A DNA stretch of 64,000 nt from Bellilinea sp040754815 (GCA_040754815.1 JBFMBX010000004.1:331220-395219), one strand, 5' to 3'. Shown: positions 1 through 8,935, numbered from the stretch's first letter. Notes: generated from the sequence alone by a model not told the origin. A program made the numbers and translations.

Positions 1-207
1 CAACTCCACATAGCCCGCATAAACAAAGAAACGAATATCCGGTAAACCTAAAGAACCTTCGAACAGGAAATTCTCAATCAGCCATTGGGATAACAAACCA
101 ATCAAACTGATGTGTCTTAACCAGATGAGAAAGAACACAAAGAGGGCTGTCTGCCGACCGCCCTCTCGTTTTTGACCGGCATTTTCTAAAGCAGGGAAAT
201 CGCTCAA
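1..207 (-). CDS. N-terminal fragment of a membrane protein, cut by the window edge
   Basis: Directly after the stop of the neighbouring aminopeptidase gene the minus strand stays open to base 1 with no stop. There is no ATG, but a TTG at 207-205 is preceded by AGGA with a 7-base gap, so I take it as the start. The 69 visible residues begin with a short polar stretch rich in Gly, Arg and Gln, followed by a hydrophobic segment (ALFVFFLIW and onward) that looks like a first membrane helix. The gene lies about 30 bases downstream of the aminopeptidase and is probably co-transcribed with it. I do not recognise the family. The start is uncertain and the frame could be non-coding. Confidence 0.45.
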   Translation of the reverse strand, partial: MSDFPALENAGQKREGGRQTALFVFFLIWLRHISLIGLLSQWLIENFLFEGSLGLPDIRFFVYAGYVEL

Positions 208-237
208 CTTACTTTCCTGTTCGATTTCAGGTGATAA

Positions 238-1353
238 TTAATCCCCAAGGTTAAGGGTGAACTGACCGTTTTTATAAAGCAGTTCGCCGTCCACCCAAAT
301 TTCGCCACCATCCCGCAAGTCACAAATCATATCCCAATGCACAGCCGATTGATTTCGACCGCCGGTTTCGGGGTAACTGGCGCCCAATGCCATATGAAAA
401 CTGCCGCCAATTTTTTCATCGAAAAGGATGTTTCGGGTAAAGCGAGCAATTCCCTCATTGGTTCCAATAGCAAACTCGCCAACATACCGTGCCCCCTCAT
501 CGGTGTCCAGTGTTTTCAGTAAAAACTCCTCGTTTTTTTCAGCGCTAGCCTTGACTACTTTGCCCTTTTCGAACCACAAACGCACACCGCTTACCTCCCG
601 CCCACCATAAATAGCCGGGTACGAAAAGTAAACCTGTCCTTCAACACTATCTTCAACCGGGCCTGTAAAGATTTCTCCATCGGGTACATTTTCATGACAG
701 TCGCAATTGATGAATTTCCGCCCCCCGATTCGTAACCGCAAGTCGGTTTCCCTGCCAATTACATGCACCTCGTTTTTACCCTTCAGCCATTCAACAACTT
801 TTTGTTGACGGGCAGATACTTTTTTCCAGTAACCAACCGGATCGTTGAGATCGGGCATCATCGCTTGAAAAACAAAGTCTGCATACTCGTCAAGGCTCAT
901 TTCCGCATCCTGTGCATGGGCATTTGTTGGATACTGCGCCAGCGTCCAGCGGAACTCTTTTTTGGCCGCTCTTTCAAGGTAGGTTTTGAATATCGGCTGC
1001 TGGGCTTGCGAAGCAATGACCATTTTTTGAGGATCCACATTGCTCAATGCTTTGGTATTTTCATCTCCCAGAATATTAATCGAGCAGTCATAAGTTTCGA
1101 TAATCAATTTTCGTGGCGGATCAATAAATTTCAATTGATCTTCGTTTGCCGTTTTATAAAAAATTTCAGCGGTCTGGGGAAAGGTGGGTGTCAGATATGG
1201 AAAACCACCGGCCTGTAACACCTTTTTATAAATCTCAAGTAAAAGCGGTTGGGCAATCACTCCCCCTCGAATCCAGACCTTATCACCCGGTTTAACCGCC
1301 ACCGAGTAATTAACTAACATATCTGCCAGTTTTTCAAAGCGTGGATCAACCAT
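238..1353 (-). CDS. M29-family metalloaminopeptidase (AmpS/AmpT-like)
   Basis: A 371-residue cytoplasmic exopeptidase of family M29, which removes N-terminal residues with a two-metal centre. The family's metal ligands are visible in order: Glu in NVPDGEIFTGP, Glu in VGEFAIGTNEGI, His in GSFHMALGA and the His-x-Asp pair in AVHWDM. Length fits the usual 370-410 residues. I start at the ATG at 1353: AAAAGGAG (1361-1368) sits 7 bases before it, whereas it would be only 1 base before the alternative ATG at 1359, and the longer upstream frame has no ribosome site. It is transcribed divergently from the lipase gene; an extended -10 (TGATAGAAT) lies at 1404-1412. Assignment to family is strong; substrate preference cannot be read. 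Confidence 0.93.
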   Translation of the reverse strand: MVDPRFEKLADMLVNYSVAVKPGDKVWIRGGVIAQPLLLEIYKKVLQAGGFPYLTPTFPQTAEIFYKTANEDQLKFIDPPRKLIIETYDCSINILGDENTKALSNVDPQKMVIASQAQQPIFKTYLERAAKKEFRWTLAQYPTNAHAQDAEMSLDEYADFVFQAMMPDLNDPVGYWKKVSARQQKVVEWLKGKNEVHVIGRETDLRLRIGGRKFINCDCHENVPDGEIFTGPVEDSVEGQVYFSYPAIYGGREVSGVRLWFEKGKVVKASAEKNEEFLLKTLDTDEGARYVGEFAIGTNEGIARFTRNILFDEKIGGSFHMALGASYPETGGRNQSAVHWDMICDLRDGGEIWVDGELLYKNGQFTLNLGD

Positions 1354-1403
1354 GAGCATTCTCCTTTTACGAAAATTATCTTGAAAAGCCACCCGCTCTT
1401 CTG

Positions 1404-1412
1404 ATTCTATCA
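1404..1412 (-). promoter_or_regulatory. Candidate extended -10 promoter for the M29 gene
   Basis: The minus strand reads TGATAGAAT, a TGn-extended -10 element, about 50 bases before the chosen start. No good -35 box is present. A transcript from here would carry a leader of roughly 44 bases with the AAAAGGAG site. Confidence 0.35.
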
Positions 1413-1485
1413 TTGATTGGCTTGCCGGATTTTTATCGCGGGTATAAACTTATGGAGGAGAACTCAACCGGCTTTTGAGGATGCA

Positions 1486-2331
1486 ATGACGATTTTCGAA
1501 TTCAACTGGATTAACACCCATCATCACATTAACTACTACGGCAATGAATGGAAACCGCAAAATTCTCCCATAGGGGTGATCGTGCTGGTTCACGGTCTGG
1601 GCGAACACATCGGCAGGTACAAACACGTGGCTCAGGTGTTCACCGGTAATGGTTATTCCGTATTAGCCTGCGACCATGCCGGTCACGGACAAAGCGGTGG
1701 TAAACGCGGTCATGTTGATTCTTACGAATGGTTTTTTGAAGAGTTGGATTACCTTTTAGATCGCTGCCGGCAAAATTATGCCGACTTACCCATATTTTTA
1801 TACGGTCATTCTCTGGGCGGCAGCATCGTGCTGGCCTATTTGCTCAAACGTAAACCGCATGTCAGAGGTGCCATCGTTACTTCTCCGGGCATTAAACTTG
1901 CCAGCGATCCCGGCGTGATGTTAATTTTTGGCAAAATTCTCAACCGGTTAGTTCCTTCAACAGCCTTGAATAATGGGTTGAAAATCGAAGGCTTATCAAA
2001 AGACCCACAGGTCGTTGAAGCCTACAAAAACGACCCGCTGGTTCACCCATGGATTTCTGCACGATTGGGGATGGAATTAATCGAAACCGGTGAATGGATT
2101 CGAGAAAATGGGGAGCAAATCCACATTCCGATGTTATTATTGCACGGCAGCGCTGATTTATTGACATCCGTGGAAGGTTCGCGTCAATTAGCGGCAAAAA
2201 ACCCACATTTTATCACTTACATAGAGTGGGAGGGGGGATATCACGAACTTCACAATGAACCGGATAAGGATGCTGTCTTCCGGGTGATTCTGGATTGGCT
2301 TGAGAAACACACCCACCACCCTGCCGAATAA
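1486..2331 (+). CDS. Alpha/beta hydrolase, monoacylglycerol-lipase-like
   Basis: A 281-residue serine hydrolase resembling bacterial monoacylglycerol lipase and lysophospholipase. It shows the oxyanion-hole motif HGLGEHIGRY, the nucleophile elbow GHSLGG, an acid in HGSADLLTS and the catalytic His in GGYHELHNE, all in the expected order. The family hydrolyses monoacylglycerols to fatty acid and glycerol; the exact ester here is inferred. No signal peptide. I use the ATG at 1486, which has TGAGG 5 bases upstream; an in-frame ATG at 1417 lies inside the promoter region and has no ribosome site. A weak promoter (TTGCCG, 15 bases, TATAAA, 1422-1448) precedes it. The gene diverges from the M29 peptidase and stands alone. 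Confidence 0.9.
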   Translation: MTIFEFNWINTHHHINYYGNEWKPQNSPIGVIVLVHGLGEHIGRYKHVAQVFTGNGYSVLACDHAGHGQSGGKRGHVDSYEWFFEELDYLLDRCRQNYADLPIFLYGHSLGGSIVLAYLLKRKPHVRGAIVTSPGIKLASDPGVMLIFGKILNRLVPSTALNNGLKIEGLSKDPQVVEAYKNDPLVHPWISARLGMELIETGEWIRENGEQIHIPMLLLHGSADLLTSVEGSRQLAAKNPHFITYIEWEGGYHELHNEPDKDAVFRVILDWLEKHTHHPAE

Positions 2332-2369
2332 CCTGTTACAACTTTCACCCCACATCAGGATGAATGGAC

Positions 2370-2398
2370 TTGACCCGATTATTCCCGCGGGCTACAAT
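2370..2398 (+). promoter_or_regulatory. Sigma-70-type promoter of the glyA-gcvT fusion
   Basis: TTGACC at 2370-2375 and TACAAT at 2393-2398 are separated by exactly 17 bases. Transcription would start near 2405, giving a leader of about 75 bases before the ATG at 2480. It lies in the only sizeable gap upstream of the gene. Confidence 0.7.
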
Positions 2399-2404
2399 AA
2401 GCAT

Positions 2405-2440
2405 GGGGGCGGTGCACCGAAGGGGCACGGCCGTGCAGTA
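2405..2440 (+). promoter_or_regulatory. Structured 5' leader of the glyA-gcvT fusion
   Basis: The first 35 or so leader bases can form mutually exclusive helices. GTGC (2412-2415) can pair with GCAC (2425-2428). The 12-base palindrome GCACGGCCGTGC (2425-2436) can fold on itself. TGCAC (2413-2417) can pair with GTGCA (2433-2437). The loop segment CACCGAAGGGGCA resembles part of the glycine-riboswitch core, but the rest of that aptamer is absent. The downstream gene makes and consumes glycine, so a regulatory RNA is plausible. This is inference from base pairing only. Confidence 0.35.
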
Positions 2441-2479
2441 ACTTAACAACCCAAATCAATTCTCAAGAGGAGAGTGGAA

Positions 2480-5400
2480 ATGGCTGACTTTTTGATTCGT
2501 GGCGCGCTGAAGGAAATTGATCCGGCTGTTTATGACTTAATTCAAGTCGAAACAGAGCGCCAGTTTCGCAAGCTGATCCTCATTCCGAGTGAAAGCACCG
2601 CACCATTAGCCGTAAGGGAAGCCCTCGGCTCTGTTTTCCAAAACTTATATGCAGAGGGTTATCCGGATGAAGAAACCCGCTGGATGAGCGAGGAAGAAAT
2701 TCTAGACTACACCGCCCGCCTGTCCTATTACCGACGTTATTCCGATCCGCGTTATTACAAAGGTGTTGAATACGCCGATATCATCGAATCTCTGGCCCGC
2801 CGTCGTTGCGCCGAAGTCTTTGCCACACCTAAAACAACAGCAGATCAAATCTATGTGAATGTCCAACCGTTATCCGGCGCACCGGCCAACAATGCCGTTT
2901 ATCACGCGCTCATCAATCCCGGCGATACCATTCTGGGAATGAATCTCTTACACGGTGGTCACCTCACCCATGGTTCGTCCGTTAACCGTTCCGGAAAACT
3001 ATATAATGTCATTCACTACAATGTAGATTCCCAAACCGAACAGATTGATTACGAAGCAATAGAAGCACTTGCGCAGGAACACAAACCAAAAATCATCATC
3101 GCCGGCTATTCCTCTTATCCGTGGGTACCCGATTGGTCACGTTTTCGCGCCATTGCCGATAGCGTGGGCGCCGTCCTGCTGGCCGATGTATCTCACATCG
3201 CCGGTTTAATTGCCGGGGGCGCGGTTCCTTCACCCGTAGGAATTGCCCATGTGGTTACCTTCACCACCCACAAAACGCTCATGGGCCCTCGCAGTGCGGT
3301 CATCCTCACCCATGATGGAAACCTCGCCCGCAAAATTGACCGCGCTGTATTCCCCGGCGAACAAGGCGGCCCCCACCTGCACGCCATTGCTGCTCTGGCA
3401 ACCGCTTTGCAAATTGCCAGAACCGAATCCTTCCGCCAGTTACAACATCAAATTGTCAAAAACTGCAAAGCCCTCACTCAACGACTGATGGAAAGAGGGC
3501 TGCGTATTCCTTATGGAGGCAGTGATACCCACCTGGGCAACGTGGATTGTAAAACCATTGTCGGCAAAGATGGCACACCGCTATCCGGCGATCTGGCCGC
3601 CAGGATTTTGGATATAGCCGGCATCGTCCTCAACCGCAACACCATTCCGGGTGACAAGACTGCCCTCAACGCTTCTGGCATCCGTTACGGCACACCGTGG
3701 GTGACTCAGCGCGGTTTGAAAGAAAACGAAATGATCAAAATTGCCGATATCATGGCGGATGTCCTCTTTGCTGTTCAGCCATATTCACTGGAAACACGCA
3801 AGGGTGAAGCCACTCGCGCCAAGATAGACTTCGATGTTCTCGAAGACGCCAAGATACGCTCACGCCAACTGGCTGAACAAGCCGGTGTTGATCTGGAGTT
3901 TCCACACCACGGATATCCGCACTTTTACTTTATTGACGACAAAGCCGCATCGAAAACTGATTGGACGGCCTATGATCTGAAAGGACGGGGCATTCGCACT
4001 TTTGTGAATTATGTCTTTTCAAATGATTGCGAAAACCTCAAAGCGGGTGAATCTCAAACCACTTCGTTGATTACTCCAAAGGGAGAAATTCAGGGAACCT
4101 TAACCTGTGTTGAATCAGAAAACTTCCGCTTCAGCGTGCCGGTTGAAAAAGCCGGAATCGCTGCCACATGGCTGCGCGCCCTCTCGGATGGCTACGTCAA
4201 ATTCGATGAAGATCTCCTGCGGCGCCTGCCCGGCCCGATTTATGTAACCGAAAACCCGGATCAGGCAGTGAAATCCGCCCCCGCAGTGACGGATGGCCGC
4301 ACAAAACCTTATTATATCGGCATCAAAGAAATCTCCACCTCAGAGGCACTTCCTCCCTTCCAGTGGACCGAGCAGGAAGCGGCTTCACTGCGCCGAACCC
4401 CACTTTTCGATGTCCACAAACAACTGGGGGCAAAGATCATCCCCTTTGCCGGGTGGGAAATGCCGGTCTGGTACACATCTGTCGTGGAGGAACATCTCGC
4501 CACACGGCAGGCTGCCGGCCTCTTCGATGTGGCTCACATGGGTGTCTATCAGGCGGAAGGAGCAGATGCCGCTGTATTTCTGGATTGTGTTTGCGGCAAC
4601 GACATCTCCGCTCTGGAAATTGGCGAATCCTGCTACACTCATTTTCTTGATCCGGATGCCAATGTAATTGATGACTTGCTGGTCTATCGCCGTTCTGCTC
4701 AAAAGTATCTGATTGTAGTCAATGCCGCAAACGACGATAAAGATTGGGCATGGCTCAATGCTGTCCGCAACGGTGAGGTGAGGGTTGACCGTCAACGCCC
4801 ATGGGCAAGGGCATTCGGTCGCAATGTTATTCTGCGTAATTTGCGCGACCCCAAAGAGGGAGAAGATATGCGGGTGGATATTGCTTTGCAGGGTCCAAAA
4901 TCCCGCGATATTTTACTGGCCCTTGGTACCGATGCGGAAACCCGCCGGCGGATCATGGCTCTCAAGCGCACCGAATTATGCGAAGCGGTCGTGGGAGGAA
5001 TTGATCTGGTAGTCTCCCGCACCGGTTACACCGGTGAGAAGATGGCCTTTGAATTGTTTGTTCACCCCAATAACGCCGTAAAACTCTGGAATGCATTATT
5101 GGAAGCAGGCACCCCCATGGGTTTGAAACCCTGCGGGTTAGGCGCGCGCGACTCGTTGCGTACAGAAGCCGGTTTGCCCCTCTACGGACACGAAATGGGC
5201 GGGCAGTTGAATTTGGGTGTTGCCGAAGCCGGGTTTGGCACTTATGTCAAAACCTACAAACCATGGTTCATCGGTCGCGAGGCATTCCTGGAACGCGAAA
5301 AAACACGCAAGAGTGTAGTCGTCCGCTTCCGCTTCACTGAAAAAGGAGTGCGCATGGCTCATCTTGGTGACCCTGTCATTGACCGCAAGGGTCGAACCAT

Positions 5401-5608
5401 CGGTGTTGTCACCAGCTGCGCCATCGATTCGGAGGGATTTCTAACCGGTCAGGCACTGGTAGAACTCAAATCCTCCGAGGAAGGCACGCCTCTGTTTATT
5501 TATCAATCTGCCCCAACCACGGCCGGAAAACCACCTGCCGAACTCAAGACCGGAGATCGAGTATTGCTTCCCAGTGCGGCTGTTATTATCAGCCGCTTTC
5601 CAAAGTAG
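2480..5608 (+). CDS. Serine hydroxymethyltransferase fused to glycine-cleavage T protein
   Basis: A 1042-residue two-enzyme fusion. Residues 1 to about 470 are serine hydroxymethyltransferase (serine + THF to glycine + methylene-THF), with the PLP lysine K265 in FTTHKTLMGPR. A segment of about 28 residues interrupts the normally contiguous YAEGYP...RYYKG region near residues 55-90. Residues 470-637 form a linker or extra domain I do not recognise. Residues 638-1042 are aminomethyltransferase GcvT, with FAGWEMPVWY, the GNDIS motif and the VIDDLLVYR region. Both halves use tetrahydrofolate, so fusion would place two sources of methylene-THF together. GcvH and GcvP are not in the window. The ATG at 2480 is chosen because AGGAG sits 7 bases before it; a GTG at 2474 overlaps that site. 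A strong terminator follows. Confidence 0.93.
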   Translation: MADFLIRGALKEIDPAVYDLIQVETERQFRKLILIPSESTAPLAVREALGSVFQNLYAEGYPDEETRWMSEEEILDYTARLSYYRRYSDPRYYKGVEYADIIESLARRRCAEVFATPKTTADQIYVNVQPLSGAPANNAVYHALINPGDTILGMNLLHGGHLTHGSSVNRSGKLYNVIHYNVDSQTEQIDYEAIEALAQEHKPKIIIAGYSSYPWVPDWSRFRAIADSVGAVLLADVSHIAGLIAGGAVPSPVGIAHVVTFTTHKTLMGPRSAVILTHDGNLARKIDRAVFPGEQGGPHLHAIAALATALQIARTESFRQLQHQIVKNCKALTQRLMERGLRIPYGGSDTHLGNVDCKTIVGKDGTPLSGDLAARILDIAGIVLNRNTIPGDKTALNASGIRYGTPWVTQRGLKENEMIKIADIMADVLFAVQPYSLETRKGEATRAKIDFDVLEDAKIRSRQLAEQAGVDLEFPHHGYPHFYFIDDKAASKTDWTAYDLKGRGIRTFVNYVFSNDCENLKAGESQTTSLITPKGEIQGTLTCVESENFRFSVPVEKAGIAATWLRALSDGYVKFDEDLLRRLPGPIYVTENPDQAVKSAPAVTDGRTKPYYIGIKEISTSEALPPFQWTEQEAASLRRTPLFDVHKQLGAKIIPFAGWEMPVWYTSVVEEHLATRQAAGLFDVAHMGVYQAEGADAAVFLDCVCGNDISALEIGESCYTHFLDPDANVIDDLLVYRRSAQKYLIVVNAANDDKDWAWLNAVRNGEVRVDRQRPWARAFGRNVILRNLRDPKEGEDMRVDIALQGPKSRDILLALGTDAETRRRIMALKRTELCEAVVGGIDLVVSRTGYTGEKMAFELFVHPNNAVKLWNALLEAGTPMGLKPCGLGARDSLRTEAGLPLYGHEMGGQLNLGVAEAGFGTYVKTYKPWFIGREAFLEREKTRKSVVVRFRFTEKGVRMAHLGDPVIDRKGRTIGVVTSCAIDSEGFLTGQALVELKSSEEGTPLFIYQSAPTTAGKPPAELKTGDRVLLPSAAVIISRFPK

Positions 5609-5615
5609 TGCATTT

Positions 5616-5657
5616 CACAAGGTGTACCGGTGAATCCAGTACACCTTGTGATTTTAT
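5616..5657 (+). terminator. Rho-independent terminator after glyA-gcvT
   Basis: A perfect 12-base-pair stem (CACAAGGTGTAC at 5616-5627 with its complement at 5639-5650), an 11-base loop and a T-rich tail ATTTTAT, starting 8 bases after the stop codon. Confidence 0.85.
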
Positions 5658-5724
5658 AAAAGAAAAAGGTTCGAAATCCATCTGTAACCCTACCTCATAT
5701 AACCACAAAAAGGAGAGTGAAAAT

Positions 5725-6969
5725 ATGCAAACCCTTTGGGATCACCGTTACGCCCAGCGAATGCAGCGAGTCAAGGCATCCGCCATCCGCGAATTGCTCA
5801 AATTAACTGAACAGCCGGACGTAATATCATTTGCTGGTGGACTTCCCGCCCCAGAGGTGTTCCCCATTGAAGAATTCAAAGAAGCCTGTATTCGTGTCCT
5901 GAAGGAACAGGGGGATTTTGCCCTGCAATACGGTGCCACCGAAGGCTATCTGCCCTTGCGAGAAATGATCGCCCGCCATACCAGCCGCTACGGTATCCAG
6001 ATCTCCGCTGAGAATGTGATGATCACTTCCGGCTCACAGCAGGCTCTCGATCTGATCGGCAAGGTATTCATCAATCGCGGTGATCGTATTCTGGTCGAAT
6101 CGCCCACCTATTTGGGAGCATTGCAGGCCTGGAACATTTATGGCGCTGAATACATCACCGTGCGCACCGATGACGATGGTATGGTTACCGAAGATATTGA
6201 AGGGGCTCTCCGCGCTGGCCCGAAATTCATTTATGTTCTGCCCAATTTTCAAAACCCGATGGGGGTTACCATTTCATTGGAGAGGCGGCACAAACTGGTT
6301 GAAATGGCTGACCGCTACGGAGTACCAATCATTGAAGATGATCCGTACGGACAATTGCGTTTTGAAGGCAAGCACCTGCCCGCTGTGGAGGTCATAGATG
6401 CCCGCACACGGGTGCAAAACGGTCATTATACGGGAAATGTCATTTACCTCAGCACCTTCTCTAAAATACTTGCCCCCGGCATTCGTTTAGCATGGATCAT
6501 CGCCCCGCCAGAAGTCATTCGCAAACTGGTGCTGGCCAAACAAGGCACCGATTTGCACACAGCCACGTTCAATCAGGTTGTTGCCTACGAAGTCGGCCGG
6601 CACGGTTTTCTGGATCAGCACGTAAAGAAGATTTGTCAGGTGTATAAAGAACGCCGCGATGTGATGCTGGAAGCGCTGGAAGAACACATGCCGGAAGGAG
6701 TAACCTGGACACATCCTCAGGGAGGTTTGTTCCTCTGGTTAAGGTTACCGGAACAATGTGATGCCACCGAGTTATTCCCGGCTGCCGTGAAAAACAAAGT
6801 AGCCTATGTACCGGGGGAAAGTTTCCACCCCAATGGTGGCGGCAAAAACACCATGCGCTTGAACTTCTCCTATTCCACGCCCGAAAAGATCAACGAAGGC
6901 ATTGCCCGATTGGGGAAAATGCTCAAAGAGGAGATTTGCGCCAACCATAAGGTTTATCAGGGAATCTAA
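5725..6969 (+). CDS. PLP-dependent class I/II aminotransferase (2-aminoadipate/aromatic type)
   Basis: A 414-residue fold-type I aminotransferase close to the 2-aminoadipate (LysN), kynurenine and MocR-catalytic-domain group. Visible signatures are DVISFAGGLPAPEVFP near the N-terminus, LQYGATEGYLPLRE, ITSGSQQALDL, the NFQNPMG and EDDPYGQLR motifs, and the PLP lysine K247 in LSTFSKILAPG. It has no N-terminal GntR DNA-binding domain, so it is an enzyme and not a regulator. The ATG at 5725 follows AGGAG at 5711-5715; a longer frame starting at 5608 would run through the upstream terminator and is rejected. The amino donor cannot be decided from sequence alone. Confidence 0.92.
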   Translation: MQTLWDHRYAQRMQRVKASAIRELLKLTEQPDVISFAGGLPAPEVFPIEEFKEACIRVLKEQGDFALQYGATEGYLPLREMIARHTSRYGIQISAENVMITSGSQQALDLIGKVFINRGDRILVESPTYLGALQAWNIYGAEYITVRTDDDGMVTEDIEGALRAGPKFIYVLPNFQNPMGVTISLERRHKLVEMADRYGVPIIEDDPYGQLRFEGKHLPAVEVIDARTRVQNGHYTGNVIYLSTFSKILAPGIRLAWIIAPPEVIRKLVLAKQGTDLHTATFNQVVAYEVGRHGFLDQHVKKICQVYKERRDVMLEALEEHMPEGVTWTHPQGGLFLWLRLPEQCDATELFPAAVKNKVAYVPGESFHPNGGGKNTMRLNFSYSTPEKINEGIARLGKMLKEEICANHKVYQGI

Positions 6970-6998
6970 AACCGGGATAAAATTTTGCCCATCCATGA

Positions 6999-7026
6999 AA
7001 AACGAGCCGTGTTGACGGCTCGTTTT
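6999..7026. terminator. Bidirectional terminator between convergent genes
   Basis: AAAACGAGCCGT (6999-7010), a 4-base loop, and its perfect complement ACGGCTCGTTTT (7015-7026). The A-run before and T-run after the stem serve both the plus-strand aminotransferase and the minus-strand kinase gene. Confidence 0.85.
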
Positions 7027-7054
7027 CTTTATCCCGTCAATTTTCTAACAGGTA

Positions 7055-8779
7055 CTATCCAGTCTTCCGCCAGATCTTAAAGTCGCGCAAAATCGAGCCA
7101 CCGACAAATTCCCGTAAAATTGAATTATCGGGAATCAGATCGAGGTTGAGTGGCAGAAACCACTCAATGAAGGCCAGCAAACGTTTGGCTTCTATAAATT
7201 CCGGCGTGCCATGCGGTACCTGCCGTAACAAGGGTTCGGCCAGCGGTTTCAGTGCCGAAAGTTCATAAACCAGCGCCGAGTTAAAAATCTCATCCGCATT
7301 TTCTTGATAGGGGAAAATGTGCCTCTTTTCTCCTCGCCGTACTGATTCCCACCGACCTATGGTATCCTGAGCAGAGTAACCGCGTTCGCGGGCGTCTCTC
7401 ACGATGCGGCGTAGCAGACGGGTATCGGTTGTTGAAATTCGATTATGCCGATCAAGGTTTAATTGCGTCAGGCAGGACACATAAATCCGGAATGTCTGTT
7501 CCACTGGCACATTCGGCAATAAACGGGGGTTCAAGCCGTGAATACCCTCCAAAATAATCAACTGATCTTTTTCCAGTTTCACCCTTTCCCCCGGCTGACT
7601 CTTCCCTGCCCGAAAATCGAAGCGGGGCAATTGCACTTCTTCTCCCTTGATTAATCTTTGTAAGTCATCTTCCATTCGGCGGATATCCAGGGCTTCCAGT
7701 GCCTCAAAGTCAAAATCCCCATTTTCATCTCGCGGTGTAAATTCGCGATCAACGAAGTAATTGTCCATTTCCAGTGCAAATGGCGATAAGCCATTGGCCA
7801 GCAATTGCACCGACAGCCGTTTGGCGAAAGTGGTTTTTCCGGATGATGAAGGCCCTGCAATGAGGATAATGCGTGTTTTTCGCGCACGGCGGACGATCTC
7901 TCGGGCAATTTCGGCAATTTTCTGCTCGTGTAAAGCCTCCGATACCAGAATAATTTCGCGAATGCGATTTTCCGCAATTCCATCGTTCAATGCCCCCACA
8001 CTGTCAATGCCCAGATGAGCCAGCCAGGCACCGTATTGCTTGAAGGTTTTTAAGAGGATGGAAAAATCAGGTAAGGGTTGAATTTCCGTAGGCGCGTGAC
8101 GGCGTGGGTATTGCAAAATAAACCCATCATCCATCGCTTTCAAGCCAAACCAACGCAAATAACCTGTGGAAGGCACCATATAACCATGATGATAATCACG
8201 GTGGGAACCCATCTGATAAAGTACCAGTTTATCTCGATTTCGATACCGCAATAAGCGAACTTTATCATGATACCCTTTGGACTCGAAATACTGAATGGCT
8301 TCCTGGAGCGGCACAATCAAGCGTTCAAAAGGTAGATTCTGAGCAACCAGATCGCGCATTCTGTTTTCAAGAGCAGTTAATTCCTTGTCGGTGAGCGGAG
8401 GCCGTCCTCCAACCTGACAGAAATAACCGCCCGAAGTTACGGAGTGATCCACGGTCAATATCCCATCGGGGAATATTTCCTCGAATGCCGCTTCAAGCAA
8501 AAAGGTCAGCGAACGGCGGTAAATCCTTGCTCCATCCGCGCTCGCCATCGTCAGCGGAACAACCCGTGACTCCATGGTTATTGGATATGTCAATTCCCTC
8601 AATTCATCATTGACAATAGCCCCAACGATTGGGGGGTTATCCCATTCGGGCAGCACTTTCAAAAATTCTCCAACCGGGGTATTCCGTCTGCCTTGCAGGA
8701 CACGGCCGTCCGGCAAATGAATTTCGACATTTGCTCGAGGTTTAATCTGAGTGATTTTGGGTTGGGTGTGTTGCTTCAT
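7055..8779 (-). CDS. TGS-domain uridine kinase-like nucleoside kinase
   Basis: A 574-residue protein with a C-terminal phosphoribulokinase/uridine-kinase domain. The P-loop GPSSSGKT is near residues 307-314, followed by EMDNYFVDREFTPRDENGD, a classic uridine-kinase substrate region, and LIILEGIHGLN. The first 70 residues resemble a TGS (ThrRS N-terminal-like) domain, and the middle region resembles the ThrRS second additional domain (HSVTSGGYFC). This architecture is known as a conserved nucleoside kinase in Firmicutes and Chloroflexi; the true substrate (uridine/cytidine or other) is not settled by sequence. The start at 8779 lacks an obvious ribosome site, though a TATACT box sits at 8813-8818. 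Single-gene unit between terminators. Confidence 0.9.
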   Translation of the reverse strand: MKQHTQPKITQIKPRANVEIHLPDGRVLQGRRNTPVGEFLKVLPEWDNPPIVGAIVNDELRELTYPITMESRVVPLTMASADGARIYRRSLTFLLEAAFEEIFPDGILTVDHSVTSGGYFCQVGGRPPLTDKELTALENRMRDLVAQNLPFERLIVPLQEAIQYFESKGYHDKVRLLRYRNRDKLVLYQMGSHRDYHHGYMVPSTGYLRWFGLKAMDDGFILQYPRRHAPTEIQPLPDFSILLKTFKQYGAWLAHLGIDSVGALNDGIAENRIREIILVSEALHEQKIAEIAREIVRRARKTRIILIAGPSSSGKTTFAKRLSVQLLANGLSPFALEMDNYFVDREFTPRDENGDFDFEALEALDIRRMEDDLQRLIKGEEVQLPRFDFRAGKSQPGERVKLEKDQLIILEGIHGLNPRLLPNVPVEQTFRIYVSCLTQLNLDRHNRISTTDTRLLRRIVRDARERGYSAQDTIGRWESVRRGEKRHIFPYQENADEIFNSALVYELSALKPLAEPLLRQVPHGTPEFIEAKRLLAFIEWFLPLNLDLIPDNSILREFVGGSILRDFKIWRKTG

Positions 8780-8875
8780 AATGAAAATTTCTTACCAGAA
8801 AATGGATTCAGTAGTATACCACCATCTTTATGGCAGGGCAGCCATTCCCATAAGGTTTGATGATCACAACCATAA

Positions 8876-8913
8876 TTTCTCAAGGGCTTTGGTGATACAA
8901 AGCCCTTGAGAAA
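8876..8913 (-). terminator. Terminator hairpin of the alpha-glucan operon
   Basis: A perfect 16-base-pair stem (8876-8891 with 8898-8913) and a 6-base loop, placed 23 bases beyond the GH57 stop codon. The T-tail on the minus strand is short, so termination may be partial. Confidence 0.75.
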
Positions 8914-8935
8914 CAGTCCCATTGAAATGCCACCC

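Noticed and set aside
2405..2440. A canonical glycine riboswitch before glyA-gcvT
   Set aside because: Only the CACCGAAGGGGCA-like segment is present; the 5' GGA-GAG strand, second stem and tandem aptamer are missing and the leader is too short. Kept only as a structured leader of unknown class.
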